NCBI RefSeq assembly: GCF_021531895.1
Contig: NZ_JAFBIX010000020.1
Coordinates: 1-57,216, forward strand
Source of the DNA: Faecalicatena contorta
Lineage (GTDB): Bacteria; Bacillota; Clostridia; Lachnospirales; Lachnospiraceae
Direction of reading: 5' to 3'
Length of the DNA: 57,216 nucleotides
Shown here: in pieces, positions 16,770 to 26,286 of the stretch
Layout: every line of letters begins with the position of its first letter
Position numbering within the stretch: position 1 is the first letter of the stretch
Program-made: the position numbers and the translations under genes
Notes under the pieces: model-generated
What the model saw: only the letters and a program-made list of their open reading frames with translations
Database searches by the model: none
Told to the model about the DNA's origin: nothing

Positions 16770-16871
16770 CTAATCTTCCATGAATTCTCTGTACTCTTCT
16801 TCGCTTGCAAATAACATATATCTTCCTTCTACATATCCCATGTAACCAGCCTGTGTAGCATATCCCTTCAT
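16770..16871 (-). CDS. Conserved-looking 33-residue small protein
   Basis: The minus strand encodes MKGYATQAGYMGYVEGRYML then FASEEEYREFMED. The ATG at 16871 has GGAGG 10 bases upstream. The pattern is tidy: two GYMGY/VEGRYM strands followed by an acidic helix. It looks like a small protein I have seen repeatedly in clostridial genomes but cannot name. Too short for most gene finders. Confidence 0.55.
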   Translation of the reverse strand: MKGYATQAGYMGYVEGRYMLFASEEEYREFMED

Positions 16872-17123
16872 TGATTTCCGACCTCCATTCATATGATAAA
16901 CTCGTTTGCTTTTCTTCGTTATCATTAGTTTAGCAAATTAAAAGGGTCGAAATCTGGACTTATACGATCCCCCAACTATCAAATATTTATTGTTAAAATT
17001 TAAATTTTCTCTTTGACTTATATGAGAAAAATCTGATAAACTGATACAGTTGAAAAAATGATTCAGGAAGAGCTTGCCCACGAACGCAGACAACGGAAAA
17101 AGATTCAAGAAGAATTGAAGAGA
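16872..17123. other. Intergenic region with a short plus-strand transcript
   Basis: About 250 bases. A plus-strand promoter-like pair, TTGACT (17013-17018) and TAAACT (17037-17042, 18-base spacer), precedes a 22-codon frame at 17058-17126. That frame encodes a basic/acidic helix (MIQEELAHERRQRKKIQEEL) without a ribosome site and ends at a strong terminator. It may be a gene remnant or small RNA. Nothing else is visible. Confidence 0.3.
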
Positions 17124-17160
17124 TAAAAGACGGAGGAAACAATAATTCCTCCGTCTTTTA
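17124..17160. terminator. Strong bidirectional terminator
   Basis: A perfect 15-bp stem, TAAAAGACGGAGGAA/TTCCTCCGTCTTTTA, with a 7-base loop and A/T tails on both sides. It ends cyuA from the right and any plus-strand transcript from the left. Confidence 0.9.
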
Positions 17161-17170
17161 TGATTAATCT

Positions 17171-18448
17171 CTATTCTCCAATCATCATCTTGATGATCTC
17201 TTCGTTCGTCTCTCGCATTCCTTCTTTGCCGAGGCGTCCGATATTACTGATAGTAGCCTCAACACCTTTGGTCACGATACCATCTCCGGCGTAGAATTGC
17301 TGACCGTTAAGGAACATATTGTATCCAAGGATTCCGGCATCAACGGATGCTGCAATCTTGGCCGCACAGGAAGCCTTTGCTCCATCGCAGACCATACCGG
17401 ATACGATTGCCAGTGCATTAACAACGGTGTGGATGATCTCCTGATAACCGCCGCCACAGAGATATGCGATTCCTGCGCCTGCTGCCGCACCCGCACTGAC
17501 AGCTCCACAATACGCAGACAATCTTCCAATTCCGGTCTTCTGATGAATCGCCACCAAATTGGATAATGCCAGTGCACGATAGGTCTTATCTTCGTCTGCC
17601 CCTCGGTCTTTGGCATATTCCAGAACAGGAAGTGAACAGGTCATGCCCTGATTCCCGCTTCCGGCATTGATAATAACTGGAAGTTCACATCCATTCATAC
17701 GTGCATCGGAGCCAGCGGCTGCCATTGCTTTTGCACGGGTTCTCACATCATCTCCGTAAGTCTTTAACAGTACAGTCCCGATATTGGCGCCATAATCACC
17801 TCGTAATCCTTCTTCTGCAATTGCCGTATTGTACTCTATCTGCCGTCCGATCACTTCCCGGATGTCTTCTATATCTACGGTGTTAATGAAGTCCCAGATA
17901 CTTTCCATATCCAGGCAGCTTCTGTCTGTCAGGCCCTCTTCACTTTCGCCTTCTACCGGGACAGACAAAATCTCTTCTCCATTCTTTTCAATAAGCACGA
18001 TATTCGTATGATAGTTGGCAATTCTGACTTTTGCATAGTTATCGTCTTTGCAGACTGTAACCACAATATCAAAGGTAATTCCATTGTCAATATGTTCTAC
18101 TTCAATCGATGTTTCCTGCAGAAATGAGATCATCTGCTGAATCTGGTCTTCCGATACTTCTGCAATAACTTCCAACTCTTTCTCCGGTCTTCCGGCGATG
18201 ATTCCGGCGGTTGCTGCTGCCGGAATTCCTTTCAGATGATTCGTGTTCGGAACGATTACACTCTTCACATTCTTAATGATACTTCCACTTGCACCAATTT
18301 TTACTTTATCAGGAATGCATCCCAATACTTCTCTTGCTTTTGCCGCTGCATAGGCAAGTGCAATTGGCTCCGTGCACCCCATTGCCGGAACCAGTTCTTC
18401 CTTCAATATCTGAACATATGCCTGATATTTTTCATCTGTTTTCTGCAC
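17171..18448 (-). CDS. cyuA: L-cysteine desulfidase (UPF0597/CyuA family)
   Basis: Anaerobic iron-sulfur lyase that breaks cysteine into pyruvate, ammonia and sulfide. The 425-residue protein has the family start with EELVPAMGCTEPIALAYA, whose cysteine is an expected cluster ligand. Later come CGAVSAGAAAGAGIAYL and VCDGAKASCAAKI, which supply the other ligands as in the serine dehydratase alpha fold. The start is a GTG at 18448, 6 bases after AAAGGAGTG; the GTG at 18457 lies within that site. It is monocistronic, with its own promoter at 18499-18527 and a palindrome just upstream. Confidence 0.9.
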   Translation of the reverse strand: MQKTDEKYQAYVQILKEELVPAMGCTEPIALAYAAAKAREVLGCIPDKVKIGASGSIIKNVKSVIVPNTNHLKGIPAAATAGIIAGRPEKELEVIAEVSEDQIQQMISFLQETSIEVEHIDNGITFDIVVTVCKDDNYAKVRIANYHTNIVLIEKNGEEILSVPVEGESEEGLTDRSCLDMESIWDFINTVDIEDIREVIGRQIEYNTAIAEEGLRGDYGANIGTVLLKTYGDDVRTRAKAMAAAGSDARMNGCELPVIINAGSGNQGMTCSLPVLEYAKDRGADEDKTYRALALSNLVAIHQKTGIGRLSAYCGAVSAGAAAGAGIAYLCGGGYQEIIHTVVNALAIVSGMVCDGAKASCAAKIAASVDAGILGYNMFLNGQQFYAGDGIVTKGVEATISNIGRLGKEGMRETNEEIIKMMIGE

Positions 18449-18498
18449 AATTGTCACTCCTTTATATTTTTGTTATCACGAACTTTAACTCTATTTTT

Positions 18499-18546
18499 AT
18501 TATAAGAAAGTTTCAACTTCGTTGCAATAGTTGTGCAATTATGCAC
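18499..18546 (-). promoter_or_regulatory. cyuA promoter and upstream palindrome
   Basis: Minus-strand TTGCAA (18522-18527), 17 bases, TATAAT (18499-18504). Directly upstream is the palindrome GTGCA-TAAT-TGCAC (18533-18546), which overlaps the last codons of the ABC gene. An activator site upstream of -35 is the simplest reading. It resembles, with a spacer one base longer, the sites ahead of metN and the second double-cubane gene. Confidence 0.6.
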
Positions 18547-20443
18547 TGATGGAATTTCCAGTATACAACTGATAATATCTTCCTTTTTCTTCAATCAGCT
18601 GATCATGCGTCCCTCGCTCAATGATTCTTCCCTGTTCCAGTACCATGATACAGTCGGAATTACGTACAGTAGATAATCTGTGAGCAATGACGAAGGTTGT
18701 TCTTCCATGCATCAGTTTATCCATACCATCTTGTACGATTCGCTCAGTTCGGGTATCAATGGAACTGGTCGCCTCATCCAGAATTAATACCGGTGGATCT
18801 GCAATTGCTGCACGGGCAATTGCCAGAAGCTGTCGCTGTCCCTGACTTAAATTCGCGCCATCCCCCGTCAGCACGGTATCGTATCCTTCCGGCAACCTAC
18901 GGATAAATCCATCCGCATTGGCTAATCTGGCCGCTGCCACAACCTCTTCATCTGTAGCATCCAGTCTTCCAAAACGGATATTTTCTTTTACCGTCCCGGT
19001 AAATAAATGCGTATCCTGCAGAACAATACCGAGAGAATGCCGTAAATCCGCTTTTTTTATCTTATTTATATTAATTCCATCATAACGGATCTTCCCATCC
19101 TGAATATCATAAAAACGATTGATCAGATTGGTAATCGTTGTCTTACCAGCTCCGGTAGATCCAACGAATGCAATCTTCTGCCCCGGTTCTGCATACAATT
19201 TTACATCATGAAGTACAATCTTATCATCATTGTATCCAAAATCAACTCCATTGAAGACCACATGGCCTTTGACTTCGACATAATCTATACTTCCATCTGC
19301 CTGGTGAATATGTTTCCATGCCCATTTTCCGGTTCGCTCCGGGCACTCCACCAATGTCCCATTCTTCTCTTTTACATTGACCAGTGTTACGTAACCATTA
19401 TCCACTTCCGGTTCCTCATCCATCAGCTTGAAGATTCGTTCTGCTCCCGCCATGGCCATTACGATTGCATTTAACTGCTGGCTTACCTGGTTGATCGGCA
19501 TACTAAAGCTCTTATTAAAGGTCAGAAAACTTGCCAGACCCCCCAGCGTAAAGCCGCCTACTTTATTGAGTGCAAGTATACCACCCACAATGGCACAGAC
19601 TACATAACTGACATTTCCAATCTGTGCATTAATCGGACCCAGAATATTGGCAAATGTATTAGCCTTATCAGCGCTATGAAAGAGTCTGTCATTTAATTCT
19701 TTAAATTCTTCTTTGCTTTCTTCTTCATGACAGAACACTTTGACTACTTTCTGCCCATTCATCATCTCTTCAATGTGTCCATTCACTGCTCCAAGATTAC
19801 GCTGCTGCTCCAGGAAGTACTTTCCACTCCTTCCGGCAGCGGCTTTGGAACAGGTAATCATAATTCCGACCATAATCAGTGTTACGATTGTCAACGGAAT
19901 ATTCAAGATCAGCATGCTGACAAATACACTGATAATCGTAAATCCACTGTTGATAACCTGCGGTATACTCTGACTGATCATCTGACGCAAAGTGTCAATA
20001 TCATTTGTATATACAGACATGATATCACCATGTGAATGCGTATCGAAGTATTTGATCGGCAGCTTCTGCATATGTTCAAAAAGGTCATCCCTCATATCCC
20101 GCAATGTACCCTGAGTTACATTGACCATGATCCGATTATACAGATAGGTTGAGATAATGCCGACTGCATAAAAGCATGCAACTCTTCCGATTGCTTTGGC
20201 AAGCGGCGCAAAATTTGGCTGATCTGTCAGCAAAAATGGCGTAATATAATCATCGATCAGATTCTTCATGAACATAGTTCCCTGCACATTTGCAATGACA
20301 CCAAGGAATATGAGTATCAGAACTGCAGCACAATGGTATTTATAATTGCGGAATACATAGCTCATCAACCTTTTGAATAATTTCCCCGGATTTTTTACGT
20401 TCGATTTGACACCTCGCGGTGCTCTTCCCATTGGACCTGTCAT
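18539..20443 (-). CDS. ABC exporter, fused membrane and ATPase domains (catalytic half)
   Basis: A 634-residue type IV half-transporter. Six membrane helices span about 35-330. An insert of about 60 residues (GYVTLVNVKEKNGTLVECPE onward) precedes the ATPase domain. That domain has Walker A GSTGAGKTT, signature LSQGQRQ and Walker B LILDEATSSID with the normal catalytic Glu. It overlaps nothing but sits 3 bases downstream of a second half-transporter, so the two form a heterodimer like BmrCD/LmrCD. The substrate (drug, lipid or peptide) cannot be told. Confidence 0.9.
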   Translation of the reverse strand: MTGPMGRAPRGVKSNVKNPGKLFKRLMSYVFRNYKYHCAAVLILIFLGVIANVQGTMFMKNLIDDYITPFLLTDQPNFAPLAKAIGRVACFYAVGIISTYLYNRIMVNVTQGTLRDMRDDLFEHMQKLPIKYFDTHSHGDIMSVYTNDIDTLRQMISQSIPQVINSGFTIISVFVSMLILNIPLTIVTLIMVGIMITCSKAAAGRSGKYFLEQQRNLGAVNGHIEEMMNGQKVVKVFCHEEESKEEFKELNDRLFHSADKANTFANILGPINAQIGNVSYVVCAIVGGILALNKVGGFTLGGLASFLTFNKSFSMPINQVSQQLNAIVMAMAGAERIFKLMDEEPEVDNGYVTLVNVKEKNGTLVECPERTGKWAWKHIHQADGSIDYVEVKGHVVFNGVDFGYNDDKIVLHDVKLYAEPGQKIAFVGSTGAGKTTITNLINRFYDIQDGKIRYDGININKIKKADLRHSLGIVLQDTHLFTGTVKENIRFGRLDATDEEVVAAARLANADGFIRRLPEGYDTVLTGDGANLSQGQRQLLAIARAAIADPPVLILDEATSSIDTRTERIVQDGMDKLMHGRTTFVIAHRLSTVRNSDCIMVLEQGRIIERGTHDQLIEEKGRYYQLYTGNSISA

Positions 20444-20446
20444 CTG

Positions 20447-22195
20447 CTACTCACCTGCCTTTTCATCGAAGTCTCCGCCGCCTTGGGTCTGTGATTCATA
20501 GACCTCTCGGTAGATCTCATTATTCGCAACTAATTCTTCATGCGTTCCAAATCCATTGATCTTTCCTTCCTCCATAACAATAATGCGGTCTGCATCCTGC
20601 ACACTGGAGATCCTCTGCGCAATAATCAGCTTCGTCGTATCCGGAATCTCTTCCCGGAACGCCCTGCGGATCTTGGCATCCGTAGCTGTATCCACCGCGC
20701 TGGTACTGTCATCCAAGATCAATATCTTCGGTTTCTTAAGAAGTGCTCTGGCGATACACAGACGCTGCTTCTGCCCACCAGACACATTACTTCCTCCCTG
20801 TTCAATATGCGTCTGATATCCATCCGGGAATCTCTGAATAAATTCATCCGCACAGGCAAGCACGCAGGCATTCCGGCACTCTTCTTCCGTTGCTTCTTTA
20901 TCACCCCATCGCAGGTTATCCAGAATCGAACCAGAGAATAACACATTATTCTGCAGCACTACGGATACCTGATTACGCAATGCTTCCATATCGTAATCTT
21001 TAACATTGTGTCCTCCTACCAGGATCTCTCCTTCCGTCACATCATAGAGACGGCTTACCAGATTCACAAGGCTGGTCTTGGCACTTCCGGTTCCTCCGAT
21101 AATTCCTATTGTCTCACCAGAGCGAATCTTCAGATTAATATCCTTCAGGACAGGTTCCTCACTGTCCTTTTTATAAGAAAAATACACATGTGAAAACTCA
21201 ATACTTCCATCTTCCACTTCCAACAATGGATTCTCAGGGTTCTTAAGATCACTGGTTTCATTCAGGATTTCTGAGATACGACGAATACTGGCTGTACTCA
21301 TGGATACCATGACAAATACCATGGACATCATCATCAGACTCATCAATATGTTCATGCAATACGCGAGAAGACTCATAAGTTCTCCCGTTGTCAGAGTAGT
21401 CGCCACAATCATCTTTGCACCGATCCAGCTGATCAGAAGGATACAGGAATAGACTGTCAACTGCATTAATGGTGCATTATACACCAGGTTACATTCTGCT
21501 TTTACGAAGATCCGATAGATATTCTCACTGGCTTTTTTGAACTTATTCGTCTCTTGTTCTTCTCTGACATACGCCTTAACAACACGGACCGCAGAGACAT
21601 TTTCCTGTACAGATGCATTCAGTTCATCATATTTTGGAAATGCCTGTTGAAAATAACGTGTAGCATGGCTCATGATCAGCACAAGAATTGTTCCCAACAA
21701 AAGTACCGCAATCAGATAAATATTTGAAAGTCGCGCATTGATGCGAAATGCCATAATCATCGCACAGATCAGGCTGGCCGGAGCTCTGGTAAACATCCTA
21801 AGTACCATCTGGTAAGCATTCTGGATATTCGTCACATCCGTTGTCAGACGTGTAACAAGACCAGCAGTACTGTATTTATCAATATTTGAAAATGAAAATG
21901 TCTGAATATGGTTAAACATAGCTTCTCTTAGATTTTTCGCAAATCCGGCAGAAGCCTTTGCACCGAATTTTCCGCCTGCCATTCCGGCAAAAAGGCCAAC
22001 CACTGCTGCCACGATCATAATTCCGCCGACTTTATAAATATGCTGGATATTTCCCGCATTGACACCATCATCAATAATCGAAGCCATTAAAAATGGAATC
22101 AGCATCTCCATCAGAACTTCCAAGATCATAAATAACGGGGTGATGATAGATACAAATTTATACTCTTTTACTTCTTTTAATAAAGTCCGTACCAT
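20447..22195 (-). CDS. ABC exporter half with degenerate nucleotide site
   Basis: A 582-residue partner of the downstream exporter gene. Membrane domain about 1-315, ATPase domain 330-575. Walker A reads GGTGSAKT (Ala replacing the conserved Gly), and Walker B reads LILDDSTSAVD, with Asp in place of the catalytic Glu. The signature VSGGQKQR is intact. Such asymmetry is the hallmark of heterodimeric exporters. The ATG at 22195 has AAAGGAGG 8 bases upstream, unlike the ATG at 22237. Confidence 0.9.
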   Translation of the reverse strand: MVRTLLKEVKEYKFVSIITPLFMILEVLMEMLIPFLMASIIDDGVNAGNIQHIYKVGGIMIVAAVVGLFAGMAGGKFGAKASAGFAKNLREAMFNHIQTFSFSNIDKYSTAGLVTRLTTDVTNIQNAYQMVLRMFTRAPASLICAMIMAFRINARLSNIYLIAVLLLGTILVLIMSHATRYFQQAFPKYDELNASVQENVSAVRVVKAYVREEQETNKFKKASENIYRIFVKAECNLVYNAPLMQLTVYSCILLISWIGAKMIVATTLTTGELMSLLAYCMNILMSLMMMSMVFVMVSMSTASIRRISEILNETSDLKNPENPLLEVEDGSIEFSHVYFSYKKDSEEPVLKDINLKIRSGETIGIIGGTGSAKTSLVNLVSRLYDVTEGEILVGGHNVKDYDMEALRNQVSVVLQNNVLFSGSILDNLRWGDKEATEEECRNACVLACADEFIQRFPDGYQTHIEQGGSNVSGGQKQRLCIARALLKKPKILILDDSTSAVDTATDAKIRRAFREEIPDTTKLIIAQRISSVQDADRIIVMEEGKINGFGTHEELVANNEIYREVYESQTQGGGDFDEKAGE

Positions 22196-22245
22196 CGGGC
22201 TCCTCCTTTCTGCCTGCTTCTTCTGTCTGTTCATCAAGTATATGC

Positions 22246-23127
22246 TTATTGAGTCTCTTCTTCCTCTCCGTAACGTACTTTTTCCATTGTAAATCCCCGT
22301 CCACGTACCTCGTTAATCTGGGTAATCGTAATAAACGCCTTTGGATCAACAGCCTGGACCATCTGATTTACAGAATATAATTTTCGGTTCGGGATAACAC
22401 ACAGCACACCTTTCTGTTGTTTTTCCCCATAACCAGTCTCTATATGAACCATGGTTACTCCGGCATCAATCTCTTTCAACATTCTTTCCTTAACCTCTTC
22501 GTATTTCTCAGTGATAACAAAGAGTTGAATCTGAGACTGTCCCATCAGTATGACACGGTTCATAACCAACGTCGTGAGAACAAGTGCAAGAATACCATAC
22601 AAAATCTGCTCAGAATTTGAAAAGAGCACCTGGAATCCCAAGACGATAAAATCCACCACATACATCATAACTGCAATCGATACGTGGAACCATTTATTCA
22701 ATACCAACGCAAGGATATCTGTTCCTCCAGTAGATGCTCCCACACGTACTACAAGTCCGATTCCTATTCCCAGCAACGCACCTGCATAGATCGTTGCCAG
22801 CATAATATTGTCAGTCAAAGTGTCAATTCCCGGGATTGCCTGCACAATCGACAAGAATACCGGATACACAATGGTACTGATGATGGTCGTAAGCGCGAAC
22901 TTTTTTCCCAACACAAAAGTACCCAATATAAACAGAACTGCATTAATAATAAATACGATTACTGACAAATTGACAGGTATATAATGAGTAATGGTAAGAC
23001 CGATACCGGTCGCACCGCCCATGATAATTCCGTGCGGCACAATAAACGCCCCAACTGCCAACGCAAGAATTACATTTCCTATCAGTACTCCTGCCAGAGT
23101 GAACAAGCTTTTCTTCCAATTTTTCAT
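22246..23127 (-). CDS. YitT family membrane protein (DUF161 + DUF2179)
   Basis: A 293-residue protein with five to six membrane helices in the first two thirds: AVGAFIVPHGIIMGGATGIG in the first repeat, VGASTGGTDILALVLNKW in the second. A soluble DUF2179 domain follows from about 215 (QIQLFVITEKYEEVKERM, GVTMVHIETGYGEKQQKGVLC). The family is widespread in Firmicutes and its transport substrate is not firmly known. It lies upstream of the exporter pair in the same direction. Confidence 0.88.
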   Translation of the reverse strand: MKNWKKSLFTLAGVLIGNVILALAVGAFIVPHGIIMGGATGIGLTITHYIPVNLSVIVFIINAVLFILGTFVLGKKFALTTIISTIVYPVFLSIVQAIPGIDTLTDNIMLATIYAGALLGIGIGLVVRVGASTGGTDILALVLNKWFHVSIAVMMYVVDFIVLGFQVLFSNSEQILYGILALVLTTLVMNRVILMGQSQIQLFVITEKYEEVKERMLKEIDAGVTMVHIETGYGEKQQKGVLCVIPNRKLYSVNQMVQAVDPKAFITITQINEVRGRGFTMEKVRYGEEEETQ

Positions 23128-23154
23128 GATTTCATCAACCTCTCTTTCGAAAAT

Positions 23155-25311
23155 CTATGAAATACCTTTCATTGTCAGCTGAATCCTCTTCTTCTTCAGA
23201 TCTACACTCAGCACCTTAACATCTACAATATCTCCCACACTCACTACTTCCAGTGGATGCTTGATATATTTTTTATCCGTGATCTCGGAAATATGCACCA
23301 GTCCATCCTGATGGACTCCGATATCCACAAACACACCAAAGTCAATTACATTTCTGACAGTTCCTTTTAACACCATACCTTCCGTCAGATCTTTCATCTC
23401 CAGGACATCTGTCCGAAGAATCGGTTTTGGCATCTCATCACGCGGATCTCGCGCTGGTTTTTCCAGTTCCTTTACAATATCCCGCAGAGTAATCTCGCCA
23501 ACTCCCAATTCCTTTGCAAGTTTCTTGTAGTCTTTGATTGTCAGTGACAAGCCCACAAGCTTTCCACCGCTGATGTCTTCTACTGCAAATCCCTGCTTTT
23601 TCAACAGCTTTTCTGCCGCCTCATAAGATTCTGGATGTACACTGGTGCCATCTAACGGGTTGTCCCCTCCCTGGATCCGCATGAAACCGGCACATTGCTC
23701 AAAAGCTTTTGGTCCAAGCTTAGCAACCTTCAAAAGCTGCTTCCGGTCAGTGAAACGTCCATTTTCCTCGCGGTAGGTTACGATATTCTTAGCTATGGTT
23801 CCTGAGATACCGGAAATATATGCCAAAAGTGGTGCCGACGCTGTATTCAAATCCACGCCGACTCTGTTAACACAATCTTCTACTACACCGGACAACGCTT
23901 CACTAAGTTTTTTCTGATTCATGTCATGCTGATACTGTCCTACACCGATGGATTTTGGATCAATCTTCACCAGTTCTGCCAGAGGATCCTGAAGTCGTCT
24001 GGCGATGGATGTCGCACTTCTCTGTCCCACATCGAACTTCGGGAATTCCTCCGACGCCAGCTTGCTGGCAGAGTATACGGATGCTCCAGCTTCGTTAACA
24101 ATTACATATTGAACCTTCTCTGGAATCTCTTTTAATAATTCTACGATGAACATCTCTGATTCCCGGGAAGCCGTACCATTTCCCACTGAGATAAGCGTAA
24201 TGTTATATTTCTTGATAATCTTCTTTAACAGATCCTTGGATGCCTGTATCTTCTGTGGTGTCGTTGGCGCCGTTGGATAGATGACCGTTGTCCCAATGAC
24301 CTTACCGGTCGGATCTACCACCGCGAGCTTACAGCCGGTACGAAAAGCCGGGTCCCATCCAAGAACAGTCTGCCCTACGATCGGTGGCTGCATCAGAAGC
24401 TGTTCCAGGTTCTTCTTGAACACTTCGATTGCTCCATCTTCTGCCTTTTCCGTAAGATCATTGCGGATCTCCCGTTCAATTGCAGGTGCAATCAGACGTT
24501 TGTAACTGTCTTCTATTGCTTCTTTTAAGACCAAAGTTGTATAAGCATTGTCTCCATGAATCGTCTTCTTCTCGAGATATCGAATAATATCTTCCTCGGG
24601 AGCTTCAATCTTCACCGTCAGGAACTTCTCCTTCTCTCCACGATTCAATGCCAGCACACGATGACCTGCCAATCGATTCACCGGCTCTTCAAAGTCATAA
24701 TACATCTCATAGACAGATTCAGCCTTCTCATCCTTCGCTGTTGAGATGAGGCGGCCTTTCTGCATCGTAATCTTACGAATCCAGCTTCGGTAATCCGCTT
24801 CATCAGAGATACTCTCTGCAATGATATCTCTTGCTCCCGCAATCGCTTCTGCAACAGTATTGACCTCTTTTTCAGGATTCACATATGCTTTTGCCTCTTC
24901 TTCCACCGGTCGGCTCATCTTCTGAAGAGTGATCACCGCCGCCAGATGTTCCAATCCTTTTTCCTTAGCAATCGTCGCCCTCGTTCTTCTCTTCGGACGA
25001 TACGGGCGATACAAGTCTTCTACTACGACCAATGTCTCAGCTGCCAGAATCTGCTTCTTCAGCTCTTCTGTTAATTTTCCTTGTTCTTCAATACTGGATA
25101 ATACCTGTTCTTTTTTCTCTTCCAGATTACGCAGATAATTCAATCTTTCGTATAATTTACGAAGCTGCTCATCATCCAGTGTTCCCGTAGCCTCTTTTCT
25201 ATATCTGGCAATAAATGGAATGGTATTGCCTTCATCAATCAATTTGACTGCAGCATCTACCTGCCATCTCTTTACATTTAATTCTTCTGTAATCTTCTGA
25301 TTAATATCCAT
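23155..25311 (-). CDS. tex: Tex-family RNA-binding transcription accessory protein
   Basis: A 718-residue protein in the canonical Tex order: helical N-terminus with PFIARYRKEATGTLDDEQLR; the YqgF/RuvC-like domain (LGWDPAFRTGCKLAVVD); helix-hairpin-helix repeats (GLNTASAPLLAYISGISGT and YREENGRFTDRKQLLKVAKLG); and a C-terminal S1 domain (VLKGTVRNVIDFGVFVDIG). It binds nucleic acids and affects transcription and RNA stability. The ATG at 25311 has GAAAGGG upstream and lies after the promoter 25361-25389; the longer frame to 25443 would start upstream of that promoter. Confidence 0.95.
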   Translation of the reverse strand: MDINQKITEELNVKRWQVDAAVKLIDEGNTIPFIARYRKEATGTLDDEQLRKLYERLNYLRNLEEKKEQVLSSIEEQGKLTEELKKQILAAETLVVVEDLYRPYRPKRRTRATIAKEKGLEHLAAVITLQKMSRPVEEEAKAYVNPEKEVNTVAEAIAGARDIIAESISDEADYRSWIRKITMQKGRLISTAKDEKAESVYEMYYDFEEPVNRLAGHRVLALNRGEKEKFLTVKIEAPEEDIIRYLEKKTIHGDNAYTTLVLKEAIEDSYKRLIAPAIEREIRNDLTEKAEDGAIEVFKKNLEQLLMQPPIVGQTVLGWDPAFRTGCKLAVVDPTGKVIGTTVIYPTAPTTPQKIQASKDLLKKIIKKYNITLISVGNGTASRESEMFIVELLKEIPEKVQYVIVNEAGASVYSASKLASEEFPKFDVGQRSATSIARRLQDPLAELVKIDPKSIGVGQYQHDMNQKKLSEALSGVVEDCVNRVGVDLNTASAPLLAYISGISGTIAKNIVTYREENGRFTDRKQLLKVAKLGPKAFEQCAGFMRIQGGDNPLDGTSVHPESYEAAEKLLKKQGFAVEDISGGKLVGLSLTIKDYKKLAKELGVGEITLRDIVKELEKPARDPRDEMPKPILRTDVLEMKDLTEGMVLKGTVRNVIDFGVFVDIGVHQDGLVHISEITDKKYIKHPLEVVSVGDIVDVKVLSVDLKKKRIQLTMKGIS

Positions 25312-25360
25312 ACTGTAACCCTTTCCGCTGCATTTAAATCTCATATGCGCATTAGTAATT

Positions 25361-25389
25361 ATTATAGCGGAATTCCCTGGAAACCGCAA
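25361..25389 (-). promoter_or_regulatory. tex promoter
   Basis: Minus-strand TTGCGG (25384-25389), 17 bases, TATAAT (25361-25366), 50 bases upstream of the chosen start. Confidence 0.75.
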
Positions 25390-25422
25390 TGGCATACGCA
25401 ATACCGAGTTCACTCTGTTTTC

Positions 25423-25451
25423 TTGAAAATTCATATCTCCCATGCTATAAT
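25423..25451 (+). promoter_or_regulatory. Promoter of the TetR-family gene
   Basis: Plus-strand TTGAAA (25423-25428), 17 bases, TATAAT (25446-25451). Divergent from the tex promoter. Confidence 0.75.
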
Positions 25452-25490
25452 GACAAAAGCAAAATAATTATTTCCAGAGGGAGTATAAAC

Positions 25491-26093
25491 ATGCAGCAAG
25501 TAACACAAGAACTATCCAAACAACAGTTAAAATCCAAAGAAACCAAGGACAAGATCTTTCGTGCCGCCAAGCATATCCTGCAGAAAAAAGGATACGATCA
25601 GTTATCTATCAAAAACATCTGCGAAGAGGCTGGCGTATCAAACGGAAGCTTTTATCACCATTTCAAGACTAAGGATGACCTGTTATCTTATTATATCGAA
25701 GAACAACCAAGCATTAATCCAGATCTTCTGGATCTTCCGGAAAATGCCGAAGAAGCAAAACAGACCATTATCTATGTATATTTAAACTACGTTCATTATT
25801 GTCAAGAACTTGGTGTAGAATTTATGTCCAATTACTATACCCCCAAGAACCAGTCACTCAATCCTTTGATTCGAACAGAGCGGCCCTATCCAATCATTAC
25901 GGTATCAAACTATCTGCAAAAAGTAATAGATGCGAATATCATCCATCCTTCTCTGGCGCTGGAAGATATCACCACCGATATCCGTATGATCGTAATCGGC
26001 AATGTATTTGAGTGGTGTCTGAAAAGTGGGGATACAGATTTTGAGGGAAATATGAAACGTTCTCTTGAAACTTATCTGAATGGATTATTTTAA
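25491..26093 (+). CDS. TetR-family transcriptional regulator
   Basis: A 200-residue regulator with an N-terminal TetR helix-turn-helix: KDKIFRAAKHILQKKGYDQ then SIKNICEEAGVSNGSFYHHF. An unclassified ligand-binding half follows. The start is the ATG at 25491, preceded by AGAGGGAG. It stands alone behind its own promoter, with a hairpin after it, and next to a lipid-metabolism group that it might control. Confidence 0.9.
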   Translation: MQQVTQELSKQQLKSKETKDKIFRAAKHILQKKGYDQLSIKNICEEAGVSNGSFYHHFKTKDDLLSYYIEEQPSINPDLLDLPENAEEAKQTIIYVYLNYVHYCQELGVEFMSNYYTPKNQSLNPLIRTERPYPIITVSNYLQKVIDANIIHPSLALEDITTDIRMIVIGNVFEWCLKSGDTDFEGNMKRSLETYLNGLF

Positions 26094-26114
26094 TATCTTT
26101 CATTCTATGCAAAA

Positions 26115-26148
26115 AAAATCCTTCAAGCAAGCGGACTTAAAGGATTTT
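26115..26148 (+). terminator. Probable terminator after the TetR gene
   Basis: AAAATCCTT/AAGGATTTT inverted repeat with a 16-base loop, 22 bases downstream of the stop. The stem is A/T rich and weak. The remaining 140 bases before the next gene hold nothing distinct. Confidence 0.5.
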
Positions 26149-26286
26149 CTAGAAGGGAATATGGTAGTGAAACCATTTAACAATAATATCTTGTAACTGT
26201 ATTATAACGCTACCCTTCAAATAATGCCAATTGCTTATTTTAATATGAGCTTTTTACTTATTGATAATATCTATAGGAGAACCATT

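Noticed and set aside
17058-17126. 22-codon plus-strand ORF as a gene
   Set aside because: No ribosome site and the composition is a simple charged helix; kept only as a note in the intergenic entry.
25312-25443. Longer tex protein start at 25443
   Set aside because: It would begin upstream of a good promoter (25361-25389) and has no ribosome site.
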